A stretch of 53,864 bases of DNA from contig NZ_RSAJ01000002.1 of NCBI RefSeq assembly GCF_003933965.1, forward strand, positions 1-53,864, given 5' to 3'. Each line of letters starts with the position of its first letter. Within the stretch, counting starts at the first letter, position 1. The translations under genes and the position numbers were made by a program. This DNA comes from Streptomyces sp. RP5T. Lineage in GTDB: Bacteria > Actinomycetota > Actinomycetes > Streptomycetales > Streptomycetaceae. Under the pieces are notes generated by a model, which was given only the letters and a program-made list of their open reading frames with translations, had not been told where the DNA came from and searched no databases. This document shows, piece by piece, positions 35,529 through 44,513 of this stretch.

Positions 35529-36236
35529 ATGGTTCCGGTCAAAGTCCTGAGCTACAACATCCGCTCGATGCGAGACGACACAGCCGCACTGGCCCGGATC
35601 ATCACGGCCTGCGCACCGGATCTCGTACTGGTCCAGGAGGCCCCCCGCTTCTTCCGCTGGCGCAAGAAGCTGGCACGGCTCGCCTCGGCCTCGGATCTGG
35701 TCGTCCTCACCGGGGGTGGCACAGCCGCGGGACCAGCCATCCTCTGCAACCTGCGGGCCACGGTCGAACGCACGGAGGACGTGCTCCTCCCGCTCACTCC
35801 GGGACAGCACAGGCGAGGCTTCGCCACCGCCGTCGTCGACATCGCGGGGGCCCGCCTCGGCGTTCTGAGCTGTCACCTGTCCCTGCAGAAGGACGAGCGC
35901 CACGACCAGGCGGGCGCCCTCCTCGACCGCCTGGCCGGCATGGGCGTGGAGCACGCCGTGGCCGGGGGCGACCTCAACGAGGGCCCCACCGGCCGCGCCT
36001 TCAGGCGCGTCGCCACCGGCCTCCAGGACTGCTGGGCGACCAGTCCTCAGGGCGGCGAACACACCTGGACCCGCACCGAACCCCACCAGCGCATCGACGC
36101 GATCTTCGCCACGAAGGGCATCGAGGTGCTCGGCTGCGGAGTCCCCCTGGACCTTCCCGGGATCACGCGGACAGACCTGAGGGCGGCCACCGACCACCTT
36201 CCGGTCCTGGCCACCCTCGCCGTGCCCGCGAACTGA
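35529..36236 (+). CDS. Endonuclease/exonuclease/phosphatase (EEP) family protein
   Basis: The 235-residue protein has the EEP metal and catalytic pattern: VLSYNIRSMRDD (Asn), DLVLVQEAPRF (Glu), SCHLSLQKDERHDQ (His), VAGGDLNEGPTG (Asp, Asn), HQRIDAIFAT (Asp), and TDHLPVLATL (Asp-His). Such enzymes cut phosphodiester or phosphomonoester bonds in DNA, RNA, lipids or second messengers. ATG 35529 starts with SYN soon after; no signal peptide. It is alone downstream of glkA, and the target is unknown. Confidence 0.9.
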   Translation: MVPVKVLSYNIRSMRDDTAALARIITACAPDLVLVQEAPRFFRWRKKLARLASASDLVVLTGGGTAAGPAILCNLRATVERTEDVLLPLTPGQHRRGFATAVVDIAGARLGVLSCHLSLQKDERHDQAGALLDRLAGMGVEHAVAGGDLNEGPTGRAFRRVATGLQDCWATSPQGGEHTWTRTEPHQRIDAIFATKGIEVLGCGVPLDLPGITRTDLRAATDHLPVLATLAVPAN

Positions 36237-36242
36237 GCCGGA

Positions 36243-36845
36243 CTACACGACCGCGCCCCGGCCGGGGTTCTCGTCGTCCTCGTCGTCGGTCCGCATGCGC
36301 GTCACCAGCGTGACGAAGCCGCCGAGGAACCCGCCGATCCCGACCGTGGCCAGCCACCACGTCATCTCCCAGCCCAGCAGCACCGCGACCAGCAGCAGCA
36401 CGGGCCCGCCCAGCACCCCCAGCCAGGCGAACTTCGCCGTGGTGTCGGCCGCGGGCAGCGGTGGCGGCTCCGGCGGGACGAAGTGGCCCTCGTCGTCCTC
36501 CTCGAAGTCGTCCTCGGACGGCTCCGGCGCGCTGTAGTCGCGCGGCCCGACGCCGGGCGCGAAGGAGACGGAACCGCCCAGCGGCTTCGCCGGCTTCTCG
36601 TCCTTGTTCGGCCCGGTCTCGGTCTTCTGCGTCTTCTCCGTCGCCGTGGGCTCGTCGTTGGTCTCGGTCTCCAGGAGCGCGAGATCCTCGACCGACTTGA
36701 ACGGCTTCGTGCCCGGCGGGTCCTTCGGCTCCTCGCCGTACCCGGCGACGATGGCCGCCCACGCGGCCTCCTCGTCGAACGGGACGCCCTGCTCCTCCGG
36801 CTCGTGGCCCTCGCGGTCTTCGCGGTCGGAGTCGTGCTCAGCCAC
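36243..36845 (-). CDS. Acidic protein with C-terminal transmembrane segments (unknown function)
   Basis: About 200 residues from GTG 36845 (VAEHDSDREDREGHE): a long Glu/Asp/Pro-rich region, then two membrane helices near the C-terminus (FAWLGVLGGPVLLLVAVLLG and WWLATVGIGGFLGGFVTLVT). The start is chosen because it overlaps the esterase stop by eight bases, giving a two-gene unit; the frame stays open to 36929 with no good start. A cytoplasmic acidic tail on a small membrane hairpin suggests a scaffolding role, which is inference. Confidence 0.75.
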   Translation of the reverse strand: MAEHDSDREDREGHEPEEQGVPFDEEAAWAAIVAGYGEEPKDPPGTKPFKSVEDLALLETETNDEPTATEKTQKTETGPNKDEKPAKPLGGSVSFAPGVGPRDYSAPEPSEDDFEEDDEGHFVPPEPPPLPAADTTAKFAWLGVLGGPVLLLVAVLLGWEMTWWLATVGIGGFLGGFVTLVTRMRTDDEDDENPGRGAVV

Positions 36846-37617
36846 GGGCGGCCGTCCCTTCACTGCCGATGCCGGTGGTGTGCCGGCCGATGAACGCGAG
36901 GCTCTCGTCGAAAATCCGCTCCGCGTCATGGTCCAACGTCGCCACGTGGTAGCTCTGTTCCAGCACGATCTCGGTCACGTCCGTCGACGACACCCGGCTC
37001 AGCACGCGCGCGGAGTCGGTCGCCGGCACCACATGGTCCTGGGAGCTCCGCAGCACCAGCAGCGGCTGGGTGACCTGCGGCAGCTCGCCGTCGACCAGCC
37101 GGAAGAAGGTCCGCAGGGAGTGCGCCGCGTGCAGCGGCACCTTGTCGTACCCCAGCTCGACGCTGCCCTCCTTCTTGATGTCGCTGGCGATCCCGGGCGC
37201 CGTCCGCACGAAATGACGGGCCACCGGAAGGGCGTAGGGCGCGAGGCCGTGCATGCGGTTCGCCGGGTTGACGACCACGACACCGCGCACTGCGTCCCCG
37301 TGCTTGGCGGCCAGCCTGAGGGCCAGGGTGCCGCCCATGGACAGACCGGCCACGAACACGGAGGTGCAGCGCTCGGTCAGGGCGCGCAGCTCGCGGTCCA
37401 CCTCGGCGTACCAGTCCTGCCAGCCCGTGAGGGCCATGTCCTGCCAGCGCGTGCCGTGCCCGGGCAGCAGCGGCAGGGAGACCGTCAGGCCGTGCTCGGC
37501 GAGGTGCTGGGCCCAGGGCCGCAGTGACTGGGGGGAACCGGTGAAGCCGTGGCAGAGAAGGACACCGGCCTCCCCGCCCTCATGGCGGAACGGCTCGGCT
37601 CCGGGGAGGACCGGCAC
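36838..37617 (-). CDS. Alpha/beta-hydrolase esterase/lipase
   Basis: The 259-residue protein starts at GTG 37617 (VPVLPGAEPFRHEGG) with AGGAG upstream. It has the oxyanion segment LLCHGFTGSPQSLRPW, nucleophile Ser in FVAGLSMGGTLAL, catalytic Asp in SSQDHVVP and His in SYHVATLDHD. The lid-like RNA/serine-esterase type resembles Est30/monoacylglycerol lipases and SCO-type carboxylesterases. It is divergent from plsC, in line with lipid metabolism. Confidence 0.9.
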   Translation of the reverse strand: MPVLPGAEPFRHEGGEAGVLLCHGFTGSPQSLRPWAQHLAEHGLTVSLPLLPGHGTRWQDMALTGWQDWYAEVDRELRALTERCTSVFVAGLSMGGTLALRLAAKHGDAVRGVVVVNPANRMHGLAPYALPVARHFVRTAPGIASDIKKEGSVELGYDKVPLHAAHSLRTFFRLVDGELPQVTQPLLVLRSSQDHVVPATDSARVLSRVSSTDVTEIVLEQSYHVATLDHDAERIFDESLAFIGRHTTGIGSEGTAARG

Positions 37618-37761
37618 CTGGGTCTCCTGTTCATGAAAGAAGTGTGAGCAAGTCCGGGTGTGGTTCACCGTACGCGACCGCACTGACACCGACCAGGGCC
37701 GTCGGTCTGTTTGCCGAGGGCCCGGGTTAAGGTCTGTTCGACGAACACAGGAGGCACTCGG

Positions 37762-38541
37762 TTGTTGTACGGCACGATGAAGGTCGCCATCGGCGGGCCG
37801 CTGAAGGTCGCCTTCAGGCCCTGGGTGGAAGGCCTGGAGAACATTCCCGCCGAGGGGCCGGCCATCCTGGCGAGCAACCACCTGTCCTTCTCCGACTCGT
37901 TCTTCCTGCCCGCGGTCCTCGACCGCAAGGTCACCTTCATCGCGAAGGCCGAGTACTTCACCACGCCCGGCGTGAAGGGCCGCCTCACGGCCGCCTTCTT
38001 CAAGGGCGTGGGCCAGCTCCCCGTGGACCGCTCCGGCGCGCGCGGCGCGGGCGAGGCGGCCATCAGGAGCGGCCTCGACGTCCTGGAGCGCGGTGAGCTG
38101 TTCGGGATCTACCCCGAGGGCACGCGCTCGCCCGACGGGCGCCTGTACCGCGGCAAGCCCGGCGGCCTCGCGCGCGTGGCGCTCGCCAGCGGCGCCCCGG
38201 TGATCCCCGTCGCCATGATCGACACGGAGAAGATCCAGCCGCCCGGCAAGGTCCTGCCCAAGCTGATGCGGCCGGGCATCCGCATCGGCGCGCCCCTGGA
38301 CTTCAGCCGTTACCAGGGCATGGAGCACGACCGTTTCGTGCTGCGCGCGGTGACCGACGAGGTCATGTACGAGATCATGAAGCTCTCCGGCCAGGAGTAC
38401 GTCGACATCTACGCGACCGCGGCCAAGCGGCAGATCTCGGAGGCCGCCAAGGCGGAGAAGGCCGCCAGGGCGGCTGCCGTGAAGGCCGAGGCCGGCGGTA
38501 CGACGGCCGACGAGGACAAGCCCGGGGCCTCCGCGTCCTAG
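37762..38541 (+). CDS. 1-acyl-sn-glycerol-3-phosphate acyltransferase (PlsC-like)
   Basis: The 259-residue enzyme adds an acyl chain to lysophosphatidic acid. It has the H-x4-D motif in ASNHLSFSDSFFLP and the acceptor motif YPEGTRSPDGRLYRG, with KAEYFTTP between. The start is TTG 37762 (MLYGTMKVAIGG): AGGAGG (37749-37754) is 7 bases upstream, while the ATG at 37777 is too far. The C-terminus is an Ala/Lys/Glu-rich tail. Confidence 0.9.
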   Translation: MLYGTMKVAIGGPLKVAFRPWVEGLENIPAEGPAILASNHLSFSDSFFLPAVLDRKVTFIAKAEYFTTPGVKGRLTAAFFKGVGQLPVDRSGARGAGEAAIRSGLDVLERGELFGIYPEGTRSPDGRLYRGKPGGLARVALASGAPVIPVAMIDTEKIQPPGKVLPKLMRPGIRIGAPLDFSRYQGMEHDRFVLRAVTDEVMYEIMKLSGQEYVDIYATAAKRQISEAAKAEKAARAAAVKAEAGGTTADEDKPGASAS

Positions 38542-38581
38542 GATCCTGGGACACGGTGGTCCGGGCCCGGGGGTGGGGGAG

Positions 38582-39808
38582 ATGGCCAAGCAAGTACGCG
38601 TCATGCGCATGTCGGTCGAGCAGCCGCTGTGGCGTGCCCTGACCGGGTACCGGGTGCTCACCATGCTGTACGCGGTCGGGCTCTTCGCCAGTACGTACGA
38701 CGACTTCGACCGGCCCGGTATCGCCATCGCCTACTACGTCGTCCTGTGCGTCTGGACGCTGGCCACGCTGCCCCGCGTCCAGAACGCGGCCGCGTGCACC
38801 AAGCGCTTCCTCGCCGTCGACCTCGCGATCGCGCTCACCGGGATCGTGCTGACCCCGCTGGTCGTGAACCAGCACCACATCGACGGCGGCGGCCCCACCC
38901 TGCCGTCGATATGGACCGCCGGTTCCGTCCTCGCCTTCGCCATCAAGGGCGGCTGGCGCTGGGCCGCGCTCGCCTCCACGCCGGTCGCCGCCGCCAACCT
39001 GATCGAGCGCGGTCAGCCGGCCCGGGACACCGTCCACAACGTGATCCTCGTCTGGGTCGCCTCCCTCGCCATCGGCTACGTCGTCGAGGTCGCCCGCGCC
39101 TCCGAGCGCACCCTCGCCCGTGCTCTGGAGATCGAGGCGGCCACCCGGGAGCGCGAGCGGCTGGCCCGGGACATCCACGACAGCGTCCTGCAGGTGCTCG
39201 CCATGGTGCAGCGCCGCGGTGCGGTCCTCGGCGGCGAGGCGGCCGAGCTGGGCCGGATGGCCGGTGAGCAGGAGGTGGCGCTGCGCACCCTGGTCTCCGG
39301 CGGCCTGACCTCGGTCTCGCGGGTGTCGGCGGACGCGGCCCAGGGGGCGGTCGTCCACGTCGTCGACGAGGGGCCGGACGACGAGTCGGCCCGCGGGTCG
39401 CTCGACCTGCGCGCGCTGCTCGCCCCCTACGCCTCGGCGAAGGTCTCCCTCGTCGAGCCCGGCGCCCCCGTCCCGCTGCCCCCGGCGGCCGCCCGCGAGC
39501 TGGCCGCTGCCGTCGGGGCCGCCCTGGACAACGTCCACCGGCACGCCGGTGAGCACGCGCGTGCGTGGATCCTCGTCGAGGACGAGCCCGACGAGGTGAT
39601 CGTGACCGTACGGGACGACGGCCCCGGCATCCCCGAGGGCCGGCTCGCCCAGGCCGAGGGCGAGGGGCGGCTCGGGGTGGCCCTGTCGATCCGGGGCCGG
39701 CTGCGCGAGCTCGGCGGCAGCGCCGAGCTGATCTCGCCTCCGGGGCAGGGCACGGAGGTCGAGCTGAAGGTACCGAAGGTCTCACGGGGGAAGGCAGGAC
39801 AGCGATGA
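38582..39808 (+). CDS. macS: MacS-type sensor histidine kinase
   Basis: About 408 residues with N-terminal helices (about residues 18-150, including FAIKGGWRWAALASTPVAAA) as the sensor, then a HisKA_3 helix with the H-box ARERLARDIHDSVLQVLAMV and a C-terminal HATPase (NVHRHAGEH, DDGPGIPEGRLAQ, GRLGVALSIRGRLRELGG). It should phosphorylate the response regulator encoded in overlap with its 3' end. GTG 38573 would add three residues. By gene order beside pfkA it matches S. coelicolor MacS (SCO2121), which with MacR controls membrane-protein genes, actinorhodin and morphology. Confidence 0.88.
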   Translation: MAKQVRVMRMSVEQPLWRALTGYRVLTMLYAVGLFASTYDDFDRPGIAIAYYVVLCVWTLATLPRVQNAAACTKRFLAVDLAIALTGIVLTPLVVNQHHIDGGGPTLPSIWTAGSVLAFAIKGGWRWAALASTPVAAANLIERGQPARDTVHNVILVWVASLAIGYVVEVARASERTLARALEIEAATRERERLARDIHDSVLQVLAMVQRRGAVLGGEAAELGRMAGEQEVALRTLVSGGLTSVSRVSADAAQGAVVHVVDEGPDDESARGSLDLRALLAPYASAKVSLVEPGAPVPLPPAAARELAAAVGAALDNVHRHAGEHARAWILVEDEPDEVIVTVRDDGPGIPEGRLAQAEGEGRLGVALSIRGRLRELGGSAELISPPGQGTEVELKVPKVSRGKAGQR

Positions 39809-40479
39809 ACGACAAGGACCCGATCAAGGTGATGGTGGTCGACGACCACCCCATGTGGCGCGACGCGGTCGCCCGGGACCTCGCGGAGTCCGGTTTCGAC
39901 GTGGTCGCCACCGCCGGCGACGGCGACCAGGCCGTACGCCGGGCCAAGGCGGCCGGCCCGGACGTGCTGGTGCTCGACCTGAACCTGCCGGTGAAGCCGG
40001 GCGTCCAGGTCTGCAAGGAGCTCGTCGGCCACAACCCGGCCCTGCGCGTGCTCGTCCTGTCGGCCAGCGGCGAGCACGCCGACGTCCTGGAGGCCGTGAA
40101 GTCGGGCGCGACCGGCTACCTGCTCAAGTCGGCCTCCACCGAGGAACTCCTGGACGCGGTCCGCCGGACGGCCGTCGGCGACCCGGTCTTCACCCCGGGC
40201 CTCGCCGGCCTGGTCCTCGGCGAGTACCGCCGCCTCGCCTCCGACCCCGCGCCCGCCTCCGACCCGGACCAGCCGAAGGTCCCGCAGCTCACCGAGCGCG
40301 AGACCGAGGTGCTGCGTCTGGTCGCCAAGGGCCTGAGCTACAAGCAGATCGCCGAGCGCCTGGTGATCTCCCACCGCACGGTTCAGAACCACGTCCAGAA
40401 CACCCTCGGCAAGCTGCAACTCCACAACAGGGTCGAACTCGTCCGCTACGCCATCGAACGAGGCCTCGACGACGAGTGA
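39805..40479 (+). CDS. macR: MacR-type response regulator (NarL/LuxR family)
   Basis: The 224-residue protein has a receiver domain (VMVVDDHPMWRD acidic pair, phospho-Asp in VLVLDLNLPVKPG, and the SASGE and LLKSAS switch positions) and a C-terminal LuxR helix-turn-helix (LTERETEVLRLVAKGLSYKQIAERL). ATG 39805 overlaps the macS stop by four bases, so kinase and regulator are coupled. It matches S. coelicolor MacR (SCO2120), from memory. Confidence 0.92.
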   Translation: MNDKDPIKVMVVDDHPMWRDAVARDLAESGFDVVATAGDGDQAVRRAKAAGPDVLVLDLNLPVKPGVQVCKELVGHNPALRVLVLSASGEHADVLEAVKSGATGYLLKSASTEELLDAVRRTAVGDPVFTPGLAGLVLGEYRRLASDPAPASDPDQPKVPQLTERETEVLRLVAKGLSYKQIAERLVISHRTVQNHVQNTLGKLQLHNRVELVRYAIERGLDDE

Positions 40480-40532
40480 GACGCCCGTCACACTGACCCT
40501 TCGTCAGGCACCTGCGGCGAAGGGAACTGTCC

Positions 40533-41561
40533 ATGCGCGTCGGAGTACTGACCGGAGGCGGCGACTGCCCCGGCCTCAACGCCGTCATCCGGGCCATCGT
40601 CCGCAAGGGCGTACAGGAGTACGGCTACGACTTCACCGGCTTCCGGGACGGCTGGCGGGGTCCACTGGAGGACGCCGCCGTCCCCCTGGACATCCCGGCC
40701 GTGCGCGGCATCCTGCCCCGCGGCGGCACCATCCTCGGCTCCTCGCGCACCAACCCGCTCAAGCAGGAGGACGGCATCCGCCGGATCCGGGAGAACCTGG
40801 CCGCGCGGGAGATCGAGGCGCTCATCGCGATCGGCGGCGAGGACACGCTCGGTGTCGCCGCCGAGCTCTCCGGCCGGCACGGCGTGCCCTGTGTCGGCGT
40901 ACCGAAGACCATCGACAACGACCTCTCCGCCACCGACTACACCTTCGGCTTCGACACCGCCGTCGGCATCGCCACCGAGGCCATCGACCGGCTGCACACC
41001 ACCGCCGAGTCCCACATGCGGGTCCTGGTCTGCGAGGTGATGGGCCGTCACGCCGGCTGGATCGCCCTGCACTCCGGCCTCGCGGGCGGCGCCAACGTCA
41101 TCCTCATCCCCGAGCAGCGCTTCGACGTCGACCAGGTGTGCGCCTGGATCACCTCACGCTTCAAGGCGTCGTACGCCCCGATCGTGGTCGTCGCCGAGGG
41201 CGCCATGCCGAAGGACGGCGACATGGTGCTCAAGGACGAGTCGCTCGACTCCTTCGGCCACGTGCGCCTGTCCGGGGTCGGCGAGTGGCTGGCCAAGCAG
41301 ATCGAGAAGCGCACCGGCAAGGAGGCCCGCACGACGGTCCTCGGGCACATCCAGCGCGGCGGCACCCCCAGCGCCTTCGACCGCTGGCTCGCCACCCGCT
41401 TCGGGCTGCACGCCATCGACGCCGTCCGCGACGGCGACTTCGGCAAGATGGTCGCCCTGCGCGGCACGGACATCGTGCGGGTGCCGATCGCGCAGGCCAC
41501 GGCTCGGCTCAAGACGGTCGACCCGAAGCTGTACGACGAGGTCGGCGTCTTCTTCGGGTGA
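40533..41561 (+). CDS. pfkA: 6-phosphofructokinase (group III, PPi/ATP question open)
   Basis: The 342-residue glycolytic kinase forms fructose-1,6-bisphosphate. Motifs are TGGGDCPGLNAVIRAIV, PRGGTILGSSRTNP, the catalytic TIDNDLSATD, and the GRHAGWIALHSGLA region. At positions that decide the phosphoryl donor, the sequence has D104 (GGEDT) and Lys in VPKTIDND; both are the residues usually associated with PPi-dependent enzymes, yet S. coelicolor PFK is described as ATP-dependent. ATG 40533 follows GCGAAGGGAACTG. Confidence 0.93.
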   Translation: MRVGVLTGGGDCPGLNAVIRAIVRKGVQEYGYDFTGFRDGWRGPLEDAAVPLDIPAVRGILPRGGTILGSSRTNPLKQEDGIRRIRENLAAREIEALIAIGGEDTLGVAAELSGRHGVPCVGVPKTIDNDLSATDYTFGFDTAVGIATEAIDRLHTTAESHMRVLVCEVMGRHAGWIALHSGLAGGANVILIPEQRFDVDQVCAWITSRFKASYAPIVVVAEGAMPKDGDMVLKDESLDSFGHVRLSGVGEWLAKQIEKRTGKEARTTVLGHIQRGGTPSAFDRWLATRFGLHAIDAVRDGDFGKMVALRGTDIVRVPIAQATARLKTVDPKLYDEVGVFFG

Positions 41562-41580
41562 GGCCGGCCCGGCACGGCGT

Positions 41581-41610
41581 GGTTGTGGGCCGTATATTCG
41601 GCCCACAACC
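41581..41610 (+). promoter_or_regulatory. Perfect 12-bp inverted repeat with TATATT loop upstream of the dehydrogenase gene
   Basis: GGTTGTGGGCCG (41581-41592) and CGGCCCACAACC (41599-41610) are exact reverse complements around TATATT. The site lies 20 bases after the pfkA stop and 23 bases before the next GTG. It could end pfkA transcription, or be an operator whose centre is a -10 element. Confidence 0.65.
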
Positions 41611-41632
41611 CACCAGAACGGGAGCCGTGTCC

Positions 41633-42628
41633 GTGGAGATCCTGGCGTTCGGTGTGCAGGCCGACGAGAAGCCCCTGGTCGAGAGCGCCTTCGCCGGGCA
41701 CCACGACGTCCGCTGCCTGGACGTCTTCCTCAACGAGGACACCGCCCCGATCGCGACCGGCTGCGAGACCGTCTCCACCAGCGTCAACGCCGAGCTGGGC
41801 GCCCGCGTCCTGGAGACCCTCGCGGCGGGCGGCACCCGGATGATCGCCCAGCGCTCCACCGGCTACAACAACATCGACCTCAAGGCGGCCGAGCGTCTCG
41901 GCATGACGGTCGCCCGGGTGTCGTACTACTCGCCGTACTCGGTCGCCGAGTTCGCCTGGACCCTCGCCATGGCGGTCAACCGCCGGGTCGTGCGCGCCTC
42001 CACGCGCACGCGTGACTTCGACTTCCGCCTCGACGGGCTGATGGGCCGCGACATGCACGGCCGTACCGCCGGCGTCCTCGGCACCGGCAAGATCGGCGAG
42101 GCCTTCGCCCGGATCGCCCACGGCTTCGGCATGCGGCTGCTGGGCTGGGACGTCGCCGAGAACCCCGCGTGCCGCGAACTCGGCATGACGTACGTCCCGA
42201 AGGAGCAGCTCCTCGCCGAGTCCGACCTGATCACCCTGCACGTCCCGCTGATGCCGCAGACCACACACCTCGTCGACGCCGACGCCCTGAAGACGATGAA
42301 GGACGACGCGATCCTGGTGAACACCAGCCGCGGCGGTCTCATCGACACCGCGGCCCTCGTCACCGAACTGCGCGCCGGCCGCTTCGCGGGCGTCGGCCTC
42401 GACGTCTACGAGGCGGAGGCGGGCCTGTTCTACGTCGACCGGTCCCTGGAGGCCATCGAGGACGACACCCTGGCCCGCCTGGTCACCTTCCCGAACGTCC
42501 TGGTCACCTCCCACCAGGCCTACTACACCGAGGACGCCGTCGGCCAGATCATCGACGCCACGGTGCGCAACGTCCTCGACTACGAGGCGGGCCGCCGCTC
42601 CGAGAACGTGCTGGTGCCCCGCAGCTGA
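41633..42628 (+). CDS. D-2-hydroxyacid dehydrogenase (D-lactate dehydrogenase-like)
   Basis: The 331-residue NAD-dependent enzyme reduces 2-keto acids to D-hydroxy acids. It has the dinucleotide loop GVLGTGKIGEAFARIA, catalytic Arg in NTSRGGLIDTAAL, Glu in GLDVYEAE, and His in VTSHQAYYTEDA, close to D-lactate dehydrogenase (LdhA). GTG 41633 (MEILAFGVQADE) is chosen over GTG 41627 because GGGAG is 8 bases upstream. The 3' end overlaps the convergent trpEG gene by 49 bases. Confidence 0.9.
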   Translation: MEILAFGVQADEKPLVESAFAGHHDVRCLDVFLNEDTAPIATGCETVSTSVNAELGARVLETLAAGGTRMIAQRSTGYNNIDLKAAERLGMTVARVSYYSPYSVAEFAWTLAMAVNRRVVRASTRTRDFDFRLDGLMGRDMHGRTAGVLGTGKIGEAFARIAHGFGMRLLGWDVAENPACRELGMTYVPKEQLLAESDLITLHVPLMPQTTHLVDADALKTMKDDAILVNTSRGGLIDTAALVTELRAGRFAGVGLDVYEAEAGLFYVDRSLEAIEDDTLARLVTFPNVLVTSHQAYYTEDAVGQIIDATVRNVLDYEAGRRSENVLVPRS

Positions 42629-44460
42629 GCCACCAGCTCCCGCACGACGGCGGCGCCGTTCAGCGTGAGGACCGACTCGGGGTGGAACTGCACCCCGGCG
42701 AAGCCGGGACCGCGCAGGGCGTGCACCTCGTGCGTGTCGCTCCGGCTCACCTGGATGCCGTGCGCGGCCAGCTCCCGGGCCTCCTCGTCGTCGCAGCGCG
42801 CCACGAAGCTGTTGTAGAAGCCGACGGTCTCCGGCCGCCCGAACAGGTCGACGGTCGTCTGCGCCCCCTGGTACGGCACCTCCTTGCGGACGATCCCCAG
42901 CCCCAGCTCGGCCGCGATCAGCTCGTGTCCGAGGCAGACGCCGAGCACACCGTGCCGGTGGGTGCGGACGACGTCGGCGGTCAGGGCGCGCAGGAACCGC
43001 ATCTTGGGGTCGTCGAGATCGGAGGGGTCGCCGGGCCCCGGGCCGAGCACGAGCGGTCCCTCGTGCGCGAGCACGGCGTCCGTGAGGCCGGGTTCGTCGT
43101 AGCGCCGCACGGTCACGTCCAGCCCGCCCGAGCGCAGCACATGGGCGAGCATCGAGGTGAAGGTGTCCTCGCCGTCGACCACGAGAGCGTGCCCTTCCAG
43201 CTTGCCCGACCGCTCCTGCATCCGCAGCCAGAAGGGGGCGAGGTTCGTGCGCCGCCCGTCGAGCGCGGCACGCACGCGTGGGTCGTCGGCAAGACTCACG
43301 CGCGCGTGCTCCGCACGGGGCCGGGACGGACGTGCACCGAGGGCGGCCAGCACCCCCGCCGCCTTCGCGTGGGTCTCCGCGACCTCGCCCGCCGGGTCCG
43401 AGCCGCGCACCAGGGTCGCGCCGACCGGGACCCGCAGCCGTCCCCCGGCGGAGATGTCCGCCGTGCGGATGAGGATGGGGGAGTCCAGGGTCTGCGCCCC
43501 GCCGGAGTCCCGGCCGAGCAGCGCCAGCGCGCCCGCGTAGTAGCCGCGCCCGCCGACCTCGTGCCGCTCGATGACCCGGCAGGCGTTCTGCACGGGCGAG
43601 CCGGTGACGGTGGCCGCGAACATGGTCTCCTTCAGGACCTCCCGCACGTCCAGCGAGGACTTCCCGCGCAGCTCGTACTCGGTGTGCGCGAGGTGGGCCA
43701 TCTCCTTGAGCCGGGGCCCGATGACGACCCCGCCCATGTCGCCGACGGTGCACATCATCTTGAGCTCCTCGTCGACGACCATCGACAGCTCCTCGATCTC
43801 CTTGCCGTCGGCGAGGAAGCCGAGCAGATGCTCCGGGGTGGGGCCCTCGGCGGGATAGCGGTACGTCCCGCTGATCGGGTTCATGACGACGGTGCCGCCG
43901 GACATCCGGACGTGCACCTCGGGGCTCGCGCCGACCAGGGTGCGCTCGCCGGTGTGCACGACGAAGGTCCAGTACGCGCCCCGCTCGCCCACCAGCAGCC
44001 GCCGGAACAGCGCGAGGGCGTCCGCGCGGGAGAAGCCCGGGATCTCGCCCTCGTAGGTCCGCCGGATCACGAAGTTGGCGCCCTCGCCGCGCCCGATCTC
44101 CTCGTGCAGCACGCGTCCGACGATCTCGGCGTACTCCTCGTCGGGGACGTCGAAGCCGCCGTTCACGACCCGGACCTCGTGCGAGGGGAGTTCCGCGAGG
44201 GCCTCGGCCAGGGGGAGCGTGCGGGTCCGTTCGGGGAGCAGCACGCTGAGCGGCGTCCCGTCGTCCCGTACGTCGAAGCCGCGCTCGCGGATCTGACGGA
44301 AGGGGACGAGCGCCAGGCCCTCGTCGGGGAGGTCGGCGAGGCGGTCGTAGGTGCGGACGGGACCGAGGAGCAGCTCCACGGTGTCCTCGTCACGGCCGGG
44401 GGTGCGGCGGCGGAGCAGGGCGAACGGGCGGTCGTCCGCCAGCAGCTGGGTCAGGTTCAT
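42580..44460 (-). CDS. trpE: Fused anthranilate synthase (TrpE-TrpG)
   Basis: The 626-residue protein, from ATG 44460 (MNLTQLLADDRPFALL), joins the chorismate-binding TrpE domain (about residues 50-430; MNPISGTYRYPAEG, HTEYELRGKSSLDVREVLKE, TVTGSPVQNACRVIERHE) to a glutamine-amidotransferase domain (about 445-626) with Cys in LGVCLGHE and the later His-x-Glu in GVQFHPES. It makes anthranilate from chorismate and glutamine. Control by a Trp-rich leader and attenuator upstream shows a role in tryptophan synthesis. The same architecture occurs in phenazine PhzE, but no phenazine genes are here. The last 49 bases overlap the convergent dehydrogenase gene. Confidence 0.92.
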   Translation of the reverse strand: MNLTQLLADDRPFALLRRRTPGRDEDTVELLLGPVRTYDRLADLPDEGLALVPFRQIRERGFDVRDDGTPLSVLLPERTRTLPLAEALAELPSHEVRVVNGGFDVPDEEYAEIVGRVLHEEIGRGEGANFVIRRTYEGEIPGFSRADALALFRRLLVGERGAYWTFVVHTGERTLVGASPEVHVRMSGGTVVMNPISGTYRYPAEGPTPEHLLGFLADGKEIEELSMVVDEELKMMCTVGDMGGVVIGPRLKEMAHLAHTEYELRGKSSLDVREVLKETMFAATVTGSPVQNACRVIERHEVGGRGYYAGALALLGRDSGGAQTLDSPILIRTADISAGGRLRVPVGATLVRGSDPAGEVAETHAKAAGVLAALGARPSRPRAEHARVSLADDPRVRAALDGRRTNLAPFWLRMQERSGKLEGHALVVDGEDTFTSMLAHVLRSGGLDVTVRRYDEPGLTDAVLAHEGPLVLGPGPGDPSDLDDPKMRFLRALTADVVRTHRHGVLGVCLGHELIAAELGLGIVRKEVPYQGAQTTVDLFGRPETVGFYNSFVARCDDEEARELAAHGIQVSRSDTHEVHALRGPGFAGVQFHPESVLTLNGAAVVRELVAQLRGTSTFSERRPAS

Positions 44461-44513
44461 GGTTCCTCGATGTCGACAGCTCGGTATCGGTGAGGAACGG
44501 CCCCGGAAACGCC

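Noticed and set aside
41048-43753. Minus-strand open frame of 901 codons across pfkA, the dehydrogenase and part of trpEG
   Set aside because: It contradicts three strongly supported genes and has shadow composition.
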